From JAKASX01 sp035534495 (lineage in GTDB: Bacteria; Acidobacteriota; Terriglobia; Acidiferrales; UBA7541), in NCBI GenBank assembly GCA_035534495.1, contig DATLRW010000224.1:1-43079 (forward strand): a DNA stretch of 43,079 bases. Reading direction: 5' to 3'. The notes under the pieces were generated by a model that saw only the letters and a list, made by a program, of their open reading frames with translations, made no database searches and was not told the DNA's origin. A program made the position numbers and the translations under genes. Below are positions 16,853 to 24,998 of the stretch, in pieces. The first letter of the stretch is position 1. The number at the start of each line of letters is the position of its first letter.

Positions 16853-16882
16853 GTGTTCCGGCGTGTTCCGGCGTGTTCCGGC
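16853..16882. repeat. Three tandem 10-bp repeats GTGTTCCGGC
   Basis: Three identical head-to-tail units occupy 16853-16882, between the palindrome and the start of the left RND operon (40 bp before its first codon). They would lie in the 5' untranslated region of that operon. A helical-turn period of 10 bp could suit cooperative protein binding, but replication slippage explains it equally well. Confidence 0.8.
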
Positions 16883-16907
16883 GTGGCGAAAATGCGCGCC
16901 CGTAGGA

Positions 16908-16935
16908 ATATAGTTACATAGTTGCGTAACTATAT
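16908..16935. promoter_or_regulatory. Candidate ArsR-type operator (10-8-10 palindrome)
   Basis: A perfect inverted repeat: ATATAGTTAC at 16908-16917, an 8-base spacer, and GTAACTATAT at 16926-16935. The spacer contains a third ATAGTT half-site (16918-16923), which forms an overlapping 6-4-6 inverted repeat with the right arm. It is AT-rich inside GC-rich DNA. TATATT on the minus strand (16907-16912) and TATATG on the plus strand (16931-16936) could be -10 boxes, so a bound repressor could block both operons. ArsR/SmtB operators are AT-rich inverted repeats of this kind, and an arsR gene is 304 bp away. Binding is inferred. Confidence 0.6.
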
Positions 16936-17239
16936 GTGTTTTTCCGCGCTCCCCGGTGCTCGAAATGACCCGCCCGGGCGCGCGCGGCCTGTCGCGCCCC
17001 CGCCGGGCCGGAGCTAACCCTGCCCCTTTCTTCCGGTTGCGAAAATCAATTGGCGCCAGCCGCTTTGGCCCTCTGCGTGCCATGTGACGCCCCCTGAGAG
17101 CTGTTTCCGGGCGCGCGAGGAGTTTTTTTTCGGCCGTCCAGGGCGAGATTCCTCACCGCCCGGGCTTCGCCGCTTTTGGCCGGAGGGTGGCAGGGAGGGT
17201 TCTTTTGAAAATGCTTTCGAGCCGTGCCCCGTGGTGGTG

Positions 17240-17626
17240 ATGAAACGGAAGGCGAATTCCCAAACGGCCGCCAGGCGCCGGGATGCGATCTACGCCATGC
17301 AGGCGGAAATCTGCCGCGTGCTCGGCCATCCCCGCCGGATCCAGATTCTGGATTTGCTGGCGAGCGGCGAGAAGTCGACCGCGCAGCTGCTTCGCTCGCT
17401 GGGCGTCAGCAAGGTGAATCTGTCGCAGCACATGGCGCTGCTGAAGCGCGCCGGACTGGTCGAAATGCTGCATCACGGCCGTGCGGCCTCCTACCGGTTG
17501 ACCTTCTTCGAGGTCAAGGACGCCTGCCGGCAAATCCGCCAGGTGCTGGCGGCGCGGCTCCGGCGAGGAACGCGCCTGGCGCGATCGCTCGGCAAAGGCG
17601 CCGCGGGCTCGACTTTCACGGGTTGA
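17240..17626 (+). CDS. ArsR-family transcriptional regulator
   Basis: A 128-residue winged helix-turn-helix repressor. The core is visible from EICRVLGHPRRIQILDLLASGEKST (residues 23-47; key residues LGHPRR), through the recognition helix VSKVNLSQHMALLKRAGLV, to the wing HHGRAASYRL. The classical metal-binding ELCVCDL of helix 3 is replaced by STAQLLRSL, without Cys. Cys occurs only at residues 25 and 96, and His at 30, 64, 78 and 79, so a different ligand set or signal is likely. I chose the ATG at 17240 over 17084, since the extra residues look non-coding. It leads the right RND operon, 13 bp before the OMF gene. Confidence 0.87.
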   Translation: MKRKANSQTAARRRDAIYAMQAEICRVLGHPRRIQILDLLASGEKSTAQLLRSLGVSKVNLSQHMALLKRAGLVEMLHHGRAASYRLTFFEVKDACRQIRQVLAARLRRGTRLARSLGKGAAGSTFTG

Positions 17627-17639
17627 GACACAGGTTGAA

Positions 17640-19019
17640 ATGAAAATGAATCGAAGCTTTCGTATCGGGTGGCTCATCGCTCTTCTCGCCTGCGCCCCGG
17701 GCGCCCGGGCGCAAGCGCCGCAACCGCTGACCTTGCGGCAGGCGGTCGAACTGGCGCTGAAGCAGAATCCGGCGCTCCGCGCGACCAGGGAACAGGTGAA
17801 CGTTTCCCGCGCGCAGGTCGGCGAGGCGCGCGCCGGATGGCTGCCGCGCCTGGACGTCAGCCAAGGGTTCACGCGCGGCGACAACCCGGTCTATGTGTTC
17901 GGAACGCTGCTGACGCAGAGGCAATTCAAGGCCGGGAATTTCAACCTTTCCGCGCTCAACCAGCCTTCCCCCCTCGATAACTTCCAGACGCGGGTCGATG
18001 GACAGGTCTCCCTGTTCGATTCCGGCCGAACCTATTGGCGCGAAGCGGGCGCGAAAAAAATGTCCACGGCGGCCGATTACGAGACGGCGCAGGCGCGGCA
18101 AGACCTGATTCTTCGCGTGGTGCGGGCCTATTACGGGGTGATTGTCGCGCGGGAAGAGTTGGGCGCCGCCAATCAAGCGCTCGATTCGGCCAAGGCCAAC
18201 GAGCAGCAGGTCAAAGCGATGACGACGTCGGGACTGGTGGTGACTTCCGATCTGCTGAGCGCCGAAGTCTTCCGCTCGCAGATGCGGGATCGCCAGATCA
18301 CCGCGTCGAACGCGCTCGAAGTGGCGCGGCTGAATTTGGGCCGGGAACTGGGCATGCCGCCCGGGGCGTCGCCGCAGGTGGCCGGCACGCTGGGCCAGCC
18401 AAAGTCCCTCGCCGGAAAAATCGACCAGTGGGAAAAAACGGCTCTTTCCGAGCGGCCGGCCTTGCGCGCTGCCCAGTTGCAGGAACAGGCGGCGAATACG
18501 GGCCGGAAATTGGCAAAAGCGGATTTCGGTCCGCAGATCGGTCTCTTTGCCGATTTCGAGCGCGATGCCGAGACGCTGGGCGGCCCTTCGGGCACGAACT
18601 GGGCTGCCGGGGCGCGGCTGGATTGGAACGTGTTCGACGGAGGGGCGAAACGATCGAGGCTGGCCGAAGCCGATGCGCGCAGGAGCCAAGCCGAAGATCA
18701 ACTCGAATGGCTCCGGTCCGGGATCGAGCTGGAGGTCCGGCAGGCGTATCTCGATGCCCAGGCCGCGGCCGAGCGGGCGGGGGCGGCGCAAGCCGCGGTC
18801 AGCCAGGCGGGCGAGAGCCTGCGCATCATCCAGAACCGGTATCAAGCCGGTCTGGTCACGATTACCGAGCTTCTGCGGGCGCAAACGGCCCAGCTCGATG
18901 CGCGCACCGGCTATCTGTCGGCCCTGCACGATTGGCAGGTGGCTCGGGCGCAACTCGAGCGCGCCGCGGGCCAGTTGACCCTGGGATCGAATTTCTTTGA
19001 CCAAGGCGGAACGCCATGA
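17640..19019 (+). CDS. Outer-membrane efflux protein (TolC family)
   Basis: A 459-residue outer-membrane factor. A signal peptide covers about residues 1-24 (hydrophobic IGWLIALLACAPG, then an ARA site), with no lipobox, unlike the OMF of the left operon. Two efflux repeats follow. The first contains LTLRQAVELALKQNPALRA and the channel-forming VFGTLLTQRQFKAGNFN loop; the second contains LDWNVFDGGAKRSRLAEA and the long Ala-rich helix NRYQAGLVTITELLRAQ. An alternative ATG lies at 17646. It follows arsR closely, and its stop overlaps the adaptor start (ATGA), which shows an operon with the adaptor and pump. Confidence 0.92.
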   Translation: MKMNRSFRIGWLIALLACAPGARAQAPQPLTLRQAVELALKQNPALRATREQVNVSRAQVGEARAGWLPRLDVSQGFTRGDNPVYVFGTLLTQRQFKAGNFNLSALNQPSPLDNFQTRVDGQVSLFDSGRTYWREAGAKKMSTAADYETAQARQDLILRVVRAYYGVIVAREELGAANQALDSAKANEQQVKAMTTSGLVVTSDLLSAEVFRSQMRDRQITASNALEVARLNLGRELGMPPGASPQVAGTLGQPKSLAGKIDQWEKTALSERPALRAAQLQEQAANTGRKLAKADFGPQIGLFADFERDAETLGGPSGTNWAAGARLDWNVFDGGAKRSRLAEADARRSQAEDQLEWLRSGIELEVRQAYLDAQAAAERAGAAQAAVSQAGESLRIIQNRYQAGLVTITELLRAQTAQLDARTGYLSALHDWQVARAQLERAAGQLTLGSNFFDQGGTP

Positions 19020-20200
19020 AAGCGATGGTTGGAAAAAAGCGCGCGATTGTTTTCTGGAATTTCGCGTGGATCGCGCCGCTCCTGCTGGTTCTTTCCGGAT
19101 GCGGCGGGGCCGCGCCCGCGAAGGCGCCCGCGCCGGAAGTGGTGAGCGGCCTTCGAGTCGATACGGTGCGAATGGAAACCATCCCCAACGAAGTCGCCGC
19201 GCCGGGAACTGTCGCTTCGGTCCGCACCGCGCAGATCGCGGCCCGGGTCATGGGCACGGTGGAACAGGTGACGGTGCACGAAGGCGACCGCGTGCGCCAG
19301 GGGCAGCTGCTGATCACGCTCGACGATCGCGAATTTGCCGCCCGTTACGCCGCGGCCAAGGCCGGGATCGTCAAGGCGGCCGCGGGCCGGCTGGAGGCCG
19401 AACGGGCCGTTACGGCGGCCGACGCCCAGGCGGGCGTGGCCGAGACGACCTACCGGCGTTACGTCTATCTCCGCCAGCAGAAATCGGTGAGCCCGCAGGA
19501 ATTCGACGAAGTGCAGGCCAAGCGGCAGTCGGCGCTGGCCATGCTCGCGCAGGCCCAGGCTCGCGTCCTGCAAGCCGATGCCGGCTACCGGCAGGCGCAG
19601 GAGGAGATGCAGGCCTCGTCGGTGGTGACGAATTACACGCGGATCGTCGCGCCGTTTGACGGGGTGGTTTTGCAGCGGCTGGTCGATCCGGGAAGCATGG
19701 CGACGCCGGCAGCGCCGCTCCTGGTGCTGGAGGAGAGCTCCAGGTATCGGCTGGAAGCCTCCGTCGGCGCGGAAAACGCTGGCGTTCTGCGGCGCGGCAT
19801 GAGAATCCCTGTCGCGCTCGACGCTTTCCCGGGGAAAACATTCACGGGGACGGTGGCGGAAATCGAACCGGGCGCCGATCCCTCTTCCCACACCGTTCAA
19901 GTGAAGATCGACTTGCCACGCGATCCGGCGCTGCGTTCGGGGCTCTTTGGCCGGGCGTGGTTCCGGCAAGGGGAACGGCGGGCCATCGTCGTGCCGGCCG
20001 GCGCGATTTTCGATCGAGGGCAGCTGCGGGCCGTTTACGTTGTCGACGGCGAGGGCATCATTCGCCTGCGCCTGGTGACGCTGGGCGCGGAGGCCCCCTC
20101 CGGCCGCGAAGTGCTTTCCGGCTTGGGCGCGGGTGACCGCGTGGTGGTCAATCCCGGCTCGGCGGACCTGGACGACAAGAAGCTGGAGGCGGGGCGTTGA
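19016..20200 (+). CDS. RND efflux periplasmic adaptor lipoprotein
   Basis: A 394-residue membrane fusion protein. The N-terminus ends in a lipobox (LLVLSGC, then GGAAP), so it is probably anchored by lipid in the inner membrane, as AcrA is. A lipoyl-like half (IAARVMGTVEQVTVHEGDRV), a coiled-coil hairpin (about residues 125-205), the second lipoyl half (RIVAPFDGVVLQRLVDPG) and a beta-barrel region with the FGRAWFRQGERRAIVVP stretch follow in family order. It overlaps the OMF gene by 4 bases and the pump gene by 4 bases. It is not closely similar to the left operon adaptor, so the two systems do not look like a recent duplication. Confidence 0.93.
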   Translation: MKAMVGKKRAIVFWNFAWIAPLLLVLSGCGGAAPAKAPAPEVVSGLRVDTVRMETIPNEVAAPGTVASVRTAQIAARVMGTVEQVTVHEGDRVRQGQLLITLDDREFAARYAAAKAGIVKAAAGRLEAERAVTAADAQAGVAETTYRRYVYLRQQKSVSPQEFDEVQAKRQSALAMLAQAQARVLQADAGYRQAQEEMQASSVVTNYTRIVAPFDGVVLQRLVDPGSMATPAAPLLVLEESSRYRLEASVGAENAGVLRRGMRIPVALDAFPGKTFTGTVAEIEPGADPSSHTVQVKIDLPRDPALRSGLFGRAWFRQGERRAIVVPAGAIFDRGQLRAVYVVDGEGIIRLRLVTLGAEAPSGREVLSGLGAGDRVVVNPGSADLDDKKLEAGR

Positions 20201-23200
20201 AAAGCGGACTGGCCGGGAAAATCGCCCGTGCTTTCATCCATTCGCGGCTGACGCCGCTCGTGATCATTGCCTCGCTGCTCCTGGGCGTTTTCGCCATTCT
20301 CAAGACGCCGCGGGAGGAAGACCCGCAAATCATCGTCCCCATGCTCGACCTGTTTGTCTCGATGCCGGGCGCCTCGGCCCCGGAAGTCGAGCAGCGGGTC
20401 GCCATCCCGATGGAAAAACTGTTGAAGGAGATTCCTGGGGTCGAGTACGTCTATTCGACGAGCATGCCGGGACAGGCGCTCGTCACCGTGCGCTACTACG
20501 TCGGCGTTTCGGAGGAAGACGCCATCGTTCGCACCTACAACAAGATGTATTCGAATTTCGACCTGATCCCGCCCGGCGCTTCGCGGCCGCTGATCAAGGT
20601 GCGCTCGATCAACGACGTGCCGATCCTCTCGCTCACGTTTTGGGGCCGGGGCTACACCGGGTTCGCGCTGCGCCAGATCGTCGAGGAGGCGAATCTGGCC
20701 GTGAAGCAGGCGGGCAACGTTTCCCAGACGACGATCATCGGCGGAACGCGCCGCGAGCTGCGCGTAACGCTCAACGCGCAGCACCTGGCGGCCTATCGCT
20801 TGAGTCCGGCGGCGATTGCCCAGGCGTTCGAGGTGTCGAACCAGCGAAGCATCTCCGGGACCTTCGCCCAGGCGAACCGAGAATTCGTGGTCGAAACCGG
20901 GCGATTCATCGGCGACGCCGCCGATGCGCGCCAGCTCGTCGTCGGCGTTTTCCATGGCCAGCCGGTCTATCTCGGCGACGTTGCCGATGTGGCCGACGGC
21001 CCGGCCGAGCCGTCCAGCTACGTCTACTTCGGCTGGGGGGGGGCAAACTGGAAACAGGGCGCCGGGGAATATCCGGCGGTGACGCTGGCGGTCGCCAAAC
21101 GCAAGGGCACGAACGCGTCGATCGTCGCGCAAACCGTGATCGACAAGGTCGATTCGCTGCGCGGCCGCGTCATCCCGGACGATCTTCACGTCACCGTCAC
21201 GCGCGACTACGGCCAGACGGCCAAGGAAAAATCGAACCAGCTGCTCGAGCACCTGCTGCTGGCGACGCTTTCGGTCACGCTGCTGGTGGCCCTGGCCCTG
21301 GGATGGCGGGAATCGGGCGTGGTGCTGGCCGCCGTGCCGGTGACGCTGGCCCTGACGCTTTTCATTTTCTATTTCCACGGCTACACGCTGAACCGGGTCA
21401 CGCTCTTCGCGCTGATTTTCTCGATCGGCATCCTGGTCGACGACGCGATCGTCGTCGTCGAAAACATCGTCCGCCATTTCCGCCTGCCGCAGAACAAAGG
21501 CCGGTCGTCGAGCGAGGTGGCGATCGAGGCCGTCGACGAGGTCGGCAACCCGACGATTCTGGCGACATTCGCGGTAATCGCGGCGATTCTGCCGATGGCC
21601 TTCGTCAGCGGGCTGATGGGCCCCTATATGCGGCCGATTCCGGTCGGCGCTTCGGCGGCGATGCTGATTTCTCTGGCCATTGCGTTCATCGTATCGCCCT
21701 GGGCGGCGCTGCGGCTGCTACGCGGCCGGGAATCGGCCGGGGAGCATGTGGACGAGAGCCAGGGATGGACGCGGCGCATCTACCGGCGGGTGATGACCCC
21801 GCTGGTCGAGAATGCGCTCTGGCGATGGGTGTTCTTCGCGGGGGTGGTGGTGTTGCTGCTGGCCGCGTGCGCGCTGATCCCGCTCAAGCTGGTGCTGGTG
21901 AAAATGCTCCCGTTCGACAATAAGAGCGAGATCCAGGTGGTGGTCGATATGCCGGACGGCACGCCGCTCGAACGCACCCTCGCCGCCGAGCAGGCGATCG
22001 GAAATTACCTCGCCACCCGGCCGCTCGTCGCCAATTACCAGATTTATGCCGGCACTTCGAGCCCGTACAACTTCAACGGCCTGGTGCGCCACTACTACCT
22101 GCGCCACCAGCCGTATCAGGGCGATATCCAGGTGAATTTGCTTCCCGTGGCCGACCGCAGCGAGCAGAGTCATCAGGTGGCCCTGCAGATTCGCGGCCCG
22201 ATCGACCAGATCGCCCGCCGGTGGAATGCGCGGGTGAAAATCGCCGAAGTCCCCCCCGGGCCGCCGGTGCTTTCCACGCTGGTCGCCGAGGTCTACGGTC
22301 CCTCCTACCCGCAGCAGATCGCGCTGGCCCGGCAGGTCCGGCAGGTATTCGAGCAAACGCCCGGCGTCGTCGACGTCGATTGGCTGGTCAACGCCAATCA
22401 GGAAAAGCTCGATTTCCAGGTGGAGCAGGACAAGGCGGCCCTGGACGGGATTTCCACGGCGGAAATTTCCCAATCGACGGCAATCGCCCTGGGCGGCGAA
22501 GACGCCGGGGTGATGCATGTGCCCGGCAGCCGCGAGGACGTGCCGATCCACATTCAGTTGTCCCGTCCCACGCGCTCGGGCGAGGACGCGCTGCGCGGTT
22601 TGTATCTGAACGCGCCCGGCGGGCAGATGGTGCCGCTCGGCGCGCTGGTGCGCGTCAAGCGCCAGACGGTCGATAAGGACATTTACCGGAAAAACCTGAA
22701 GTCGGTGGTTTACGTCATCGGCGACGTGGCCGGCGGGGAAGAAAGCCCCGTCTACGCCATCCTGAAAATGAAACAGAAAATCGCCGATCTGAAAATTCCC
22801 GAGGGCTACCAGGTCCGGCAGTATTTTGCCGGGCCGCCGGATTCCACGAGTCACCTGTCCGTTACCTGGGACGGCGAGTGGCACATCACCTACGAGGTGT
22901 TCCGCGACTTGGGCATCGCGTTCGCCGCGGTGCTGGTGCTGATCTATGTGCTCGTAGTCGGCTGGTTCGATTCCTACAGCGTGCCGCTGGTGATTATGGT
23001 TCCGATTCCCCTCACGCTGATCGGCATCCTGCCGGCCCACGCCCTGGCGGGCGCCTTCTTCACGGCGACGTCGATGATCGGGTTCATTGCGGGCGCGGGA
23101 ATCATCGTGCGCAATTCGATCATCCTGGTGGATTTCATCGAGTTGCGCCTGGCGCAGGGAATTCCGCTCGCCGAAGCCGTGGTGGATGCGGGAGCCGTGC

Positions 23201-23400
23201 GGTTCCGGCCGGTGCTGCTGACGGCGCTGGCGGTGGTCGTGGGCGCCAGTCCCATTCTTCTCGATCCCATATTTCAGGGACTGGCGATTTCGCTGATGGC
23301 CGGCGGAATCGCTTCGACGCTGCTCTCGTTCCTGGCGGTGCCGCTGCTTTATTACGTGATCCGGAAACGGGAAAACCGGGTGCAGGAGGCAAGGCCATGA
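20197..23400 (+). CDS. RND efflux pump inner-membrane subunit
   Basis: A 1067-residue RND transporter. The N-terminal helix is followed by the PREEDPQI motif common in this RND subgroup, two periplasmic domains, and two helix blocks (about residues 345-525 and 900-1055). The proton-relay helix reads IFSIGILVDDAIVVVENIVRHF, with the two Asp residues expected. The second block has IGFIAGAGIIVRNSIILVDFIELR. The start is a TTG inside the adaptor stop (TTGA), the only start consistent with the overlap and the N-terminal helix. A run of nine G (21035-21043) lies in the coding frame without breaking it. The substrate is unknown. Confidence 0.93.
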   Translation: MKSGLAGKIARAFIHSRLTPLVIIASLLLGVFAILKTPREEDPQIIVPMLDLFVSMPGASAPEVEQRVAIPMEKLLKEIPGVEYVYSTSMPGQALVTVRYYVGVSEEDAIVRTYNKMYSNFDLIPPGASRPLIKVRSINDVPILSLTFWGRGYTGFALRQIVEEANLAVKQAGNVSQTTIIGGTRRELRVTLNAQHLAAYRLSPAAIAQAFEVSNQRSISGTFAQANREFVVETGRFIGDAADARQLVVGVFHGQPVYLGDVADVADGPAEPSSYVYFGWGGANWKQGAGEYPAVTLAVAKRKGTNASIVAQTVIDKVDSLRGRVIPDDLHVTVTRDYGQTAKEKSNQLLEHLLLATLSVTLLVALALGWRESGVVLAAVPVTLALTLFIFYFHGYTLNRVTLFALIFSIGILVDDAIVVVENIVRHFRLPQNKGRSSSEVAIEAVDEVGNPTILATFAVIAAILPMAFVSGLMGPYMRPIPVGASAAMLISLAIAFIVSPWAALRLLRGRESAGEHVDESQGWTRRIYRRVMTPLVENALWRWVFFAGVVVLLLAACALIPLKLVLVKMLPFDNKSEIQVVVDMPDGTPLERTLAAEQAIGNYLATRPLVANYQIYAGTSSPYNFNGLVRHYYLRHQPYQGDIQVNLLPVADRSEQSHQVALQIRGPIDQIARRWNARVKIAEVPPGPPVLSTLVAEVYGPSYPQQIALARQVRQVFEQTPGVVDVDWLVNANQEKLDFQVEQDKAALDGISTAEISQSTAIALGGEDAGVMHVPGSREDVPIHIQLSRPTRSGEDALRGLYLNAPGGQMVPLGALVRVKRQTVDKDIYRKNLKSVVYVIGDVAGGEESPVYAILKMKQKIADLKIPEGYQVRQYFAGPPDSTSHLSVTWDGEWHITYEVFRDLGIAFAAVLVLIYVLVVGWFDSYSVPLVIMVPIPLTLIGILPAHALAGAFFTATSMIGFIAGAGIIVRNSIILVDFIELRLAQGIPLAEAVVDAGAVRFRPVLLTALAVVVGASPILLDPIFQGLAISLMAGGIASTLLSFLAVPLLYYVIRKRENRVQEARP

Positions 23401-23621
23401 CCATGACCATTGAACGGTGGTTGCGAGCGATTGCGGGGGCTTTCGTGCTGGCCTCGCTGGCGCTCGGCGTCTGGGTGAATCCCCACTGGTTCTGGTTTAC
23501 CGCATTTGTCGGTGCCAACCTGTTCCAGTCGGCCTTCACGAACCGGTGCCCGATGATGTGGCTGTTGCGCAGGCTGGGCGTCGGCGAGCCGAAAACGGCC
23601 GCGGCAGGCGTGCATCACTGA
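23397..23621 (+). CDS. DUF2892 (YgaP-like) small membrane protein
   Basis: A 74-residue protein encoded in the last part of a longer open frame that otherwise shadows the pump gene. Its ATG overlaps the pump stop (ATGA), so it is the next gene of the operon. It has two hydrophobic segments (about residues 9-28 and 30-46) and the NLFQSAFTNRCPMMWLLRRLG stretch (residues 41-61; key residues are the Cys-Pro pair and the following aromatic-basic helix). This is the signature of DUF2892, the transmembrane part of YgaP-type sulfurtransferases. Family members often accompany rhodanese or efflux genes. Its function in efflux is not known. Confidence 0.8.
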   Translation: MTMTIERWLRAIAGAFVLASLALGVWVNPHWFWFTAFVGANLFQSAFTNRCPMMWLLRRLGVGEPKTAAAGVHH

Positions 23622-23659
23622 TCCGGCGCGGCCGCGCCGCGGGACAAAAAGGAGGGCCG

Positions 23660-24523
23660 ATGGAAACTTTCGCGCCAAAGCGGATTCTTTGCGCCGTCGA
23701 TATGGGGGCTTCGTCGGGTTTCGTTCTGGAATGGGCCAACCTGTTCGCCCGGACCTTTGCGGCCCGAGTGGACCTCGTACACGCCGACTGGATCGAGCCG
23801 CCCCGCTATTTCACGCCCTCGCAAATCGAGACGATTGCCGAAGAGTCGAAAGAGCGCCGAACGAAGCTGCGCGAGGAACTGGAAGCGATGGCCGGGAAGA
23901 TATTCGGCCCGGAAACCGAACTTGAGGTTAGCGTCATGGAAGGCCACCCGCTCGCGCTTCTGCGGGAGCGGGCCTGGACCCGGCATCCCGACCTGGTCGT
24001 GCTGGGCAGCCACGGGCGCAGCGGCGTGGCGCGGCTCATGCTGGGGTCGGTGGCCGAAAACATGGTGCGGGAATCGGCCTCTCCCGTGCTGATTGCGCGC
24101 GGCGGCAAGGCTGCGCCTTTGGCGATTCGGCGGATTCTTTGCCCGGCGAGCTTCGGCGAATCGGCCGGGCGTTGTGTCGAGACATCCGCCGCGTTGGCCT
24201 CGGCGTTTGGGGCCTCGCTCGCTGTTCTTCACGCCGCCGAAAAATCCGATGTTTCCCCCGAGCAGATTCACGAGCAGCTGTGCCAATGGGTTCCGGAAGA
24301 AACGCGGCGGCAATGCCAGGTGACGGAGATTGTCCGCCACGGCGATGCCGCCGAGCAGATCATCCTCCAGGCTCGCGAGCAGGGCGTCGATCTGATCGTC
24401 GTCGGAGCCGAACATCGCCCGCTGCTCGAATGGTCCACGCTCGGCACCACGGCCGAGCGCGTCATGCGCCACAGTCCCTGCTCGGTTTTGGTGCTTCCGC
24501 ACAAGATCGAGCAATCGTCTTGA
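23660..24523 (+). CDS. Tandem universal stress protein (two UspA domains)
   Basis: A 287-residue protein made of two UspA domains (about residues 1-147 and 150-287). The first has the ATP-binding pattern GSHGRSGVARLMLGS followed by VAENMVRESASPVLI; the second has a weaker form, GAEHRPLLEWSTLGTT followed by AERVMRHSPCSVLVLP, so nucleotide binding may be restricted to the first. The frame is open far upstream, but AAGGAGGG before the ATG at 23660 fixes the start. It is 38 bp downstream of the DUF2892 gene and so probably ends the right RND operon, tying efflux to a general stress response. Confidence 0.9.
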   Translation: METFAPKRILCAVDMGASSGFVLEWANLFARTFAARVDLVHADWIEPPRYFTPSQIETIAEESKERRTKLREELEAMAGKIFGPETELEVSVMEGHPLALLRERAWTRHPDLVVLGSHGRSGVARLMLGSVAENMVRESASPVLIARGGKAAPLAIRRILCPASFGESAGRCVETSAALASAFGASLAVLHAAEKSDVSPEQIHEQLCQWVPEETRRQCQVTEIVRHGDAAEQIILQAREQGVDLIVVGAEHRPLLEWSTLGTTAERVMRHSPCSVLVLPHKIEQSS

Positions 24524-24557
24524 GGAACTTGCGCCATGTTCGGCGAACCCGCCGCCT

Positions 24558-24580
24558 GTAGCTTAAGACGTAGCTAAGAC
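24558..24580. repeat. Imperfect 12/11-bp tandem repeat
   Basis: GTAGCTTAAGAC (24558-24569) is followed directly by GTAGCTAAGAC (24570-24580), which differs by one missing T. It lies between the convergent UspA gene and the broken cytochrome gene and overlaps the end of the latter. No hairpin or terminator is formed. Confidence 0.6.
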
Positions 24581-24998
24581 CCGGACGCAGGATCGCCGGG
24601 CTCTGAGGCTTGCGAGGGTTTCAGGGTGTGCAGGTAGGCGATGATGTCGTGAATATCCCGATTGCTGAGGATGTTCCGGAACGGCGGCATGATACCGGCG
24701 CGCCGTCCTCGATCGTGGCTCGGACTTGACCGTCTGTAGCGGGCGCTCCGCTCGGCAGATATTTCCGCTGGAAAACGCCATTGAGGGAGGGTGGCCGCCT
24801 CGCCAGCGTGAGTATCCGTCCGCCGTGGCAGCCGAGGCAGTGTACCTCGAAGAGATTCCGGCCCTTCGCGATTTCCCGCGCCTTTGCCCTCCCGCCGAAA
24901 TGCGAGCAGCCAGATACCACGTCTGAACCAAGCCCGGCCAGCATGACTGCCAGGATCGGCGATCGTTCCGGATGGATGATCTGATTTCCTGGTCGCAC
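24574..24998 (-). pseudogene. c-type cytochrome (class I), frameshifted
   Basis: A small monohaem cytochrome c split between two frames. The first frame (from a GTG at 24998) gives a Cys-containing, lipobox-like VVSGC segment, then LFEVHCLGCHGG with the haem-binding CLGCH, then PSLNGVFQRKYLPSGAPATD and RATIEDGAP. The second frame continues as GIMPPFRNILSNRDIHDIIAYLHTLK, with the axial Met in MPPF, and ends at 24574. Adding one G near 24695-24696 (coding strand CCGGTATC to CCGGGTATC) joins the two into one family-like protein. So this is either a recent pseudogene or a one-base sequencing error in a G run. Signal peptide and exact start are uncertain. Confidence 0.75.

Larger units (their letters stand above)
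16814..17239. other. Divergent regulatory region between the two RND operons
   Basis: These 426 bp separate the left RND operon (minus) from arsR and the right RND operon (plus). Nothing here looks coding. It holds three tandem copies of a 10-bp unit (16853-16882), the 28-bp palindrome (16908-16935) with -10-like boxes on both strands, and a T8 tract at 17122-17129. An open frame from 17084 leads into arsR, but its first 52 residues look non-protein. Confidence 0.7.

Noticed and set aside
17084..17239. A 52-residue N-terminal extension of ArsR from an ATG at 17084
   Set aside because: The extension has no family similarity and a Pro/Arg/Phe-rich random look; the ATG at 17240 gives a normal ArsR length.
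20133..21923. A 596-codon frame overlapping the right RND pump gene
   Set aside because: Arg/Gly-rich frame-shadow of the pump; no family motif or ribosome site.
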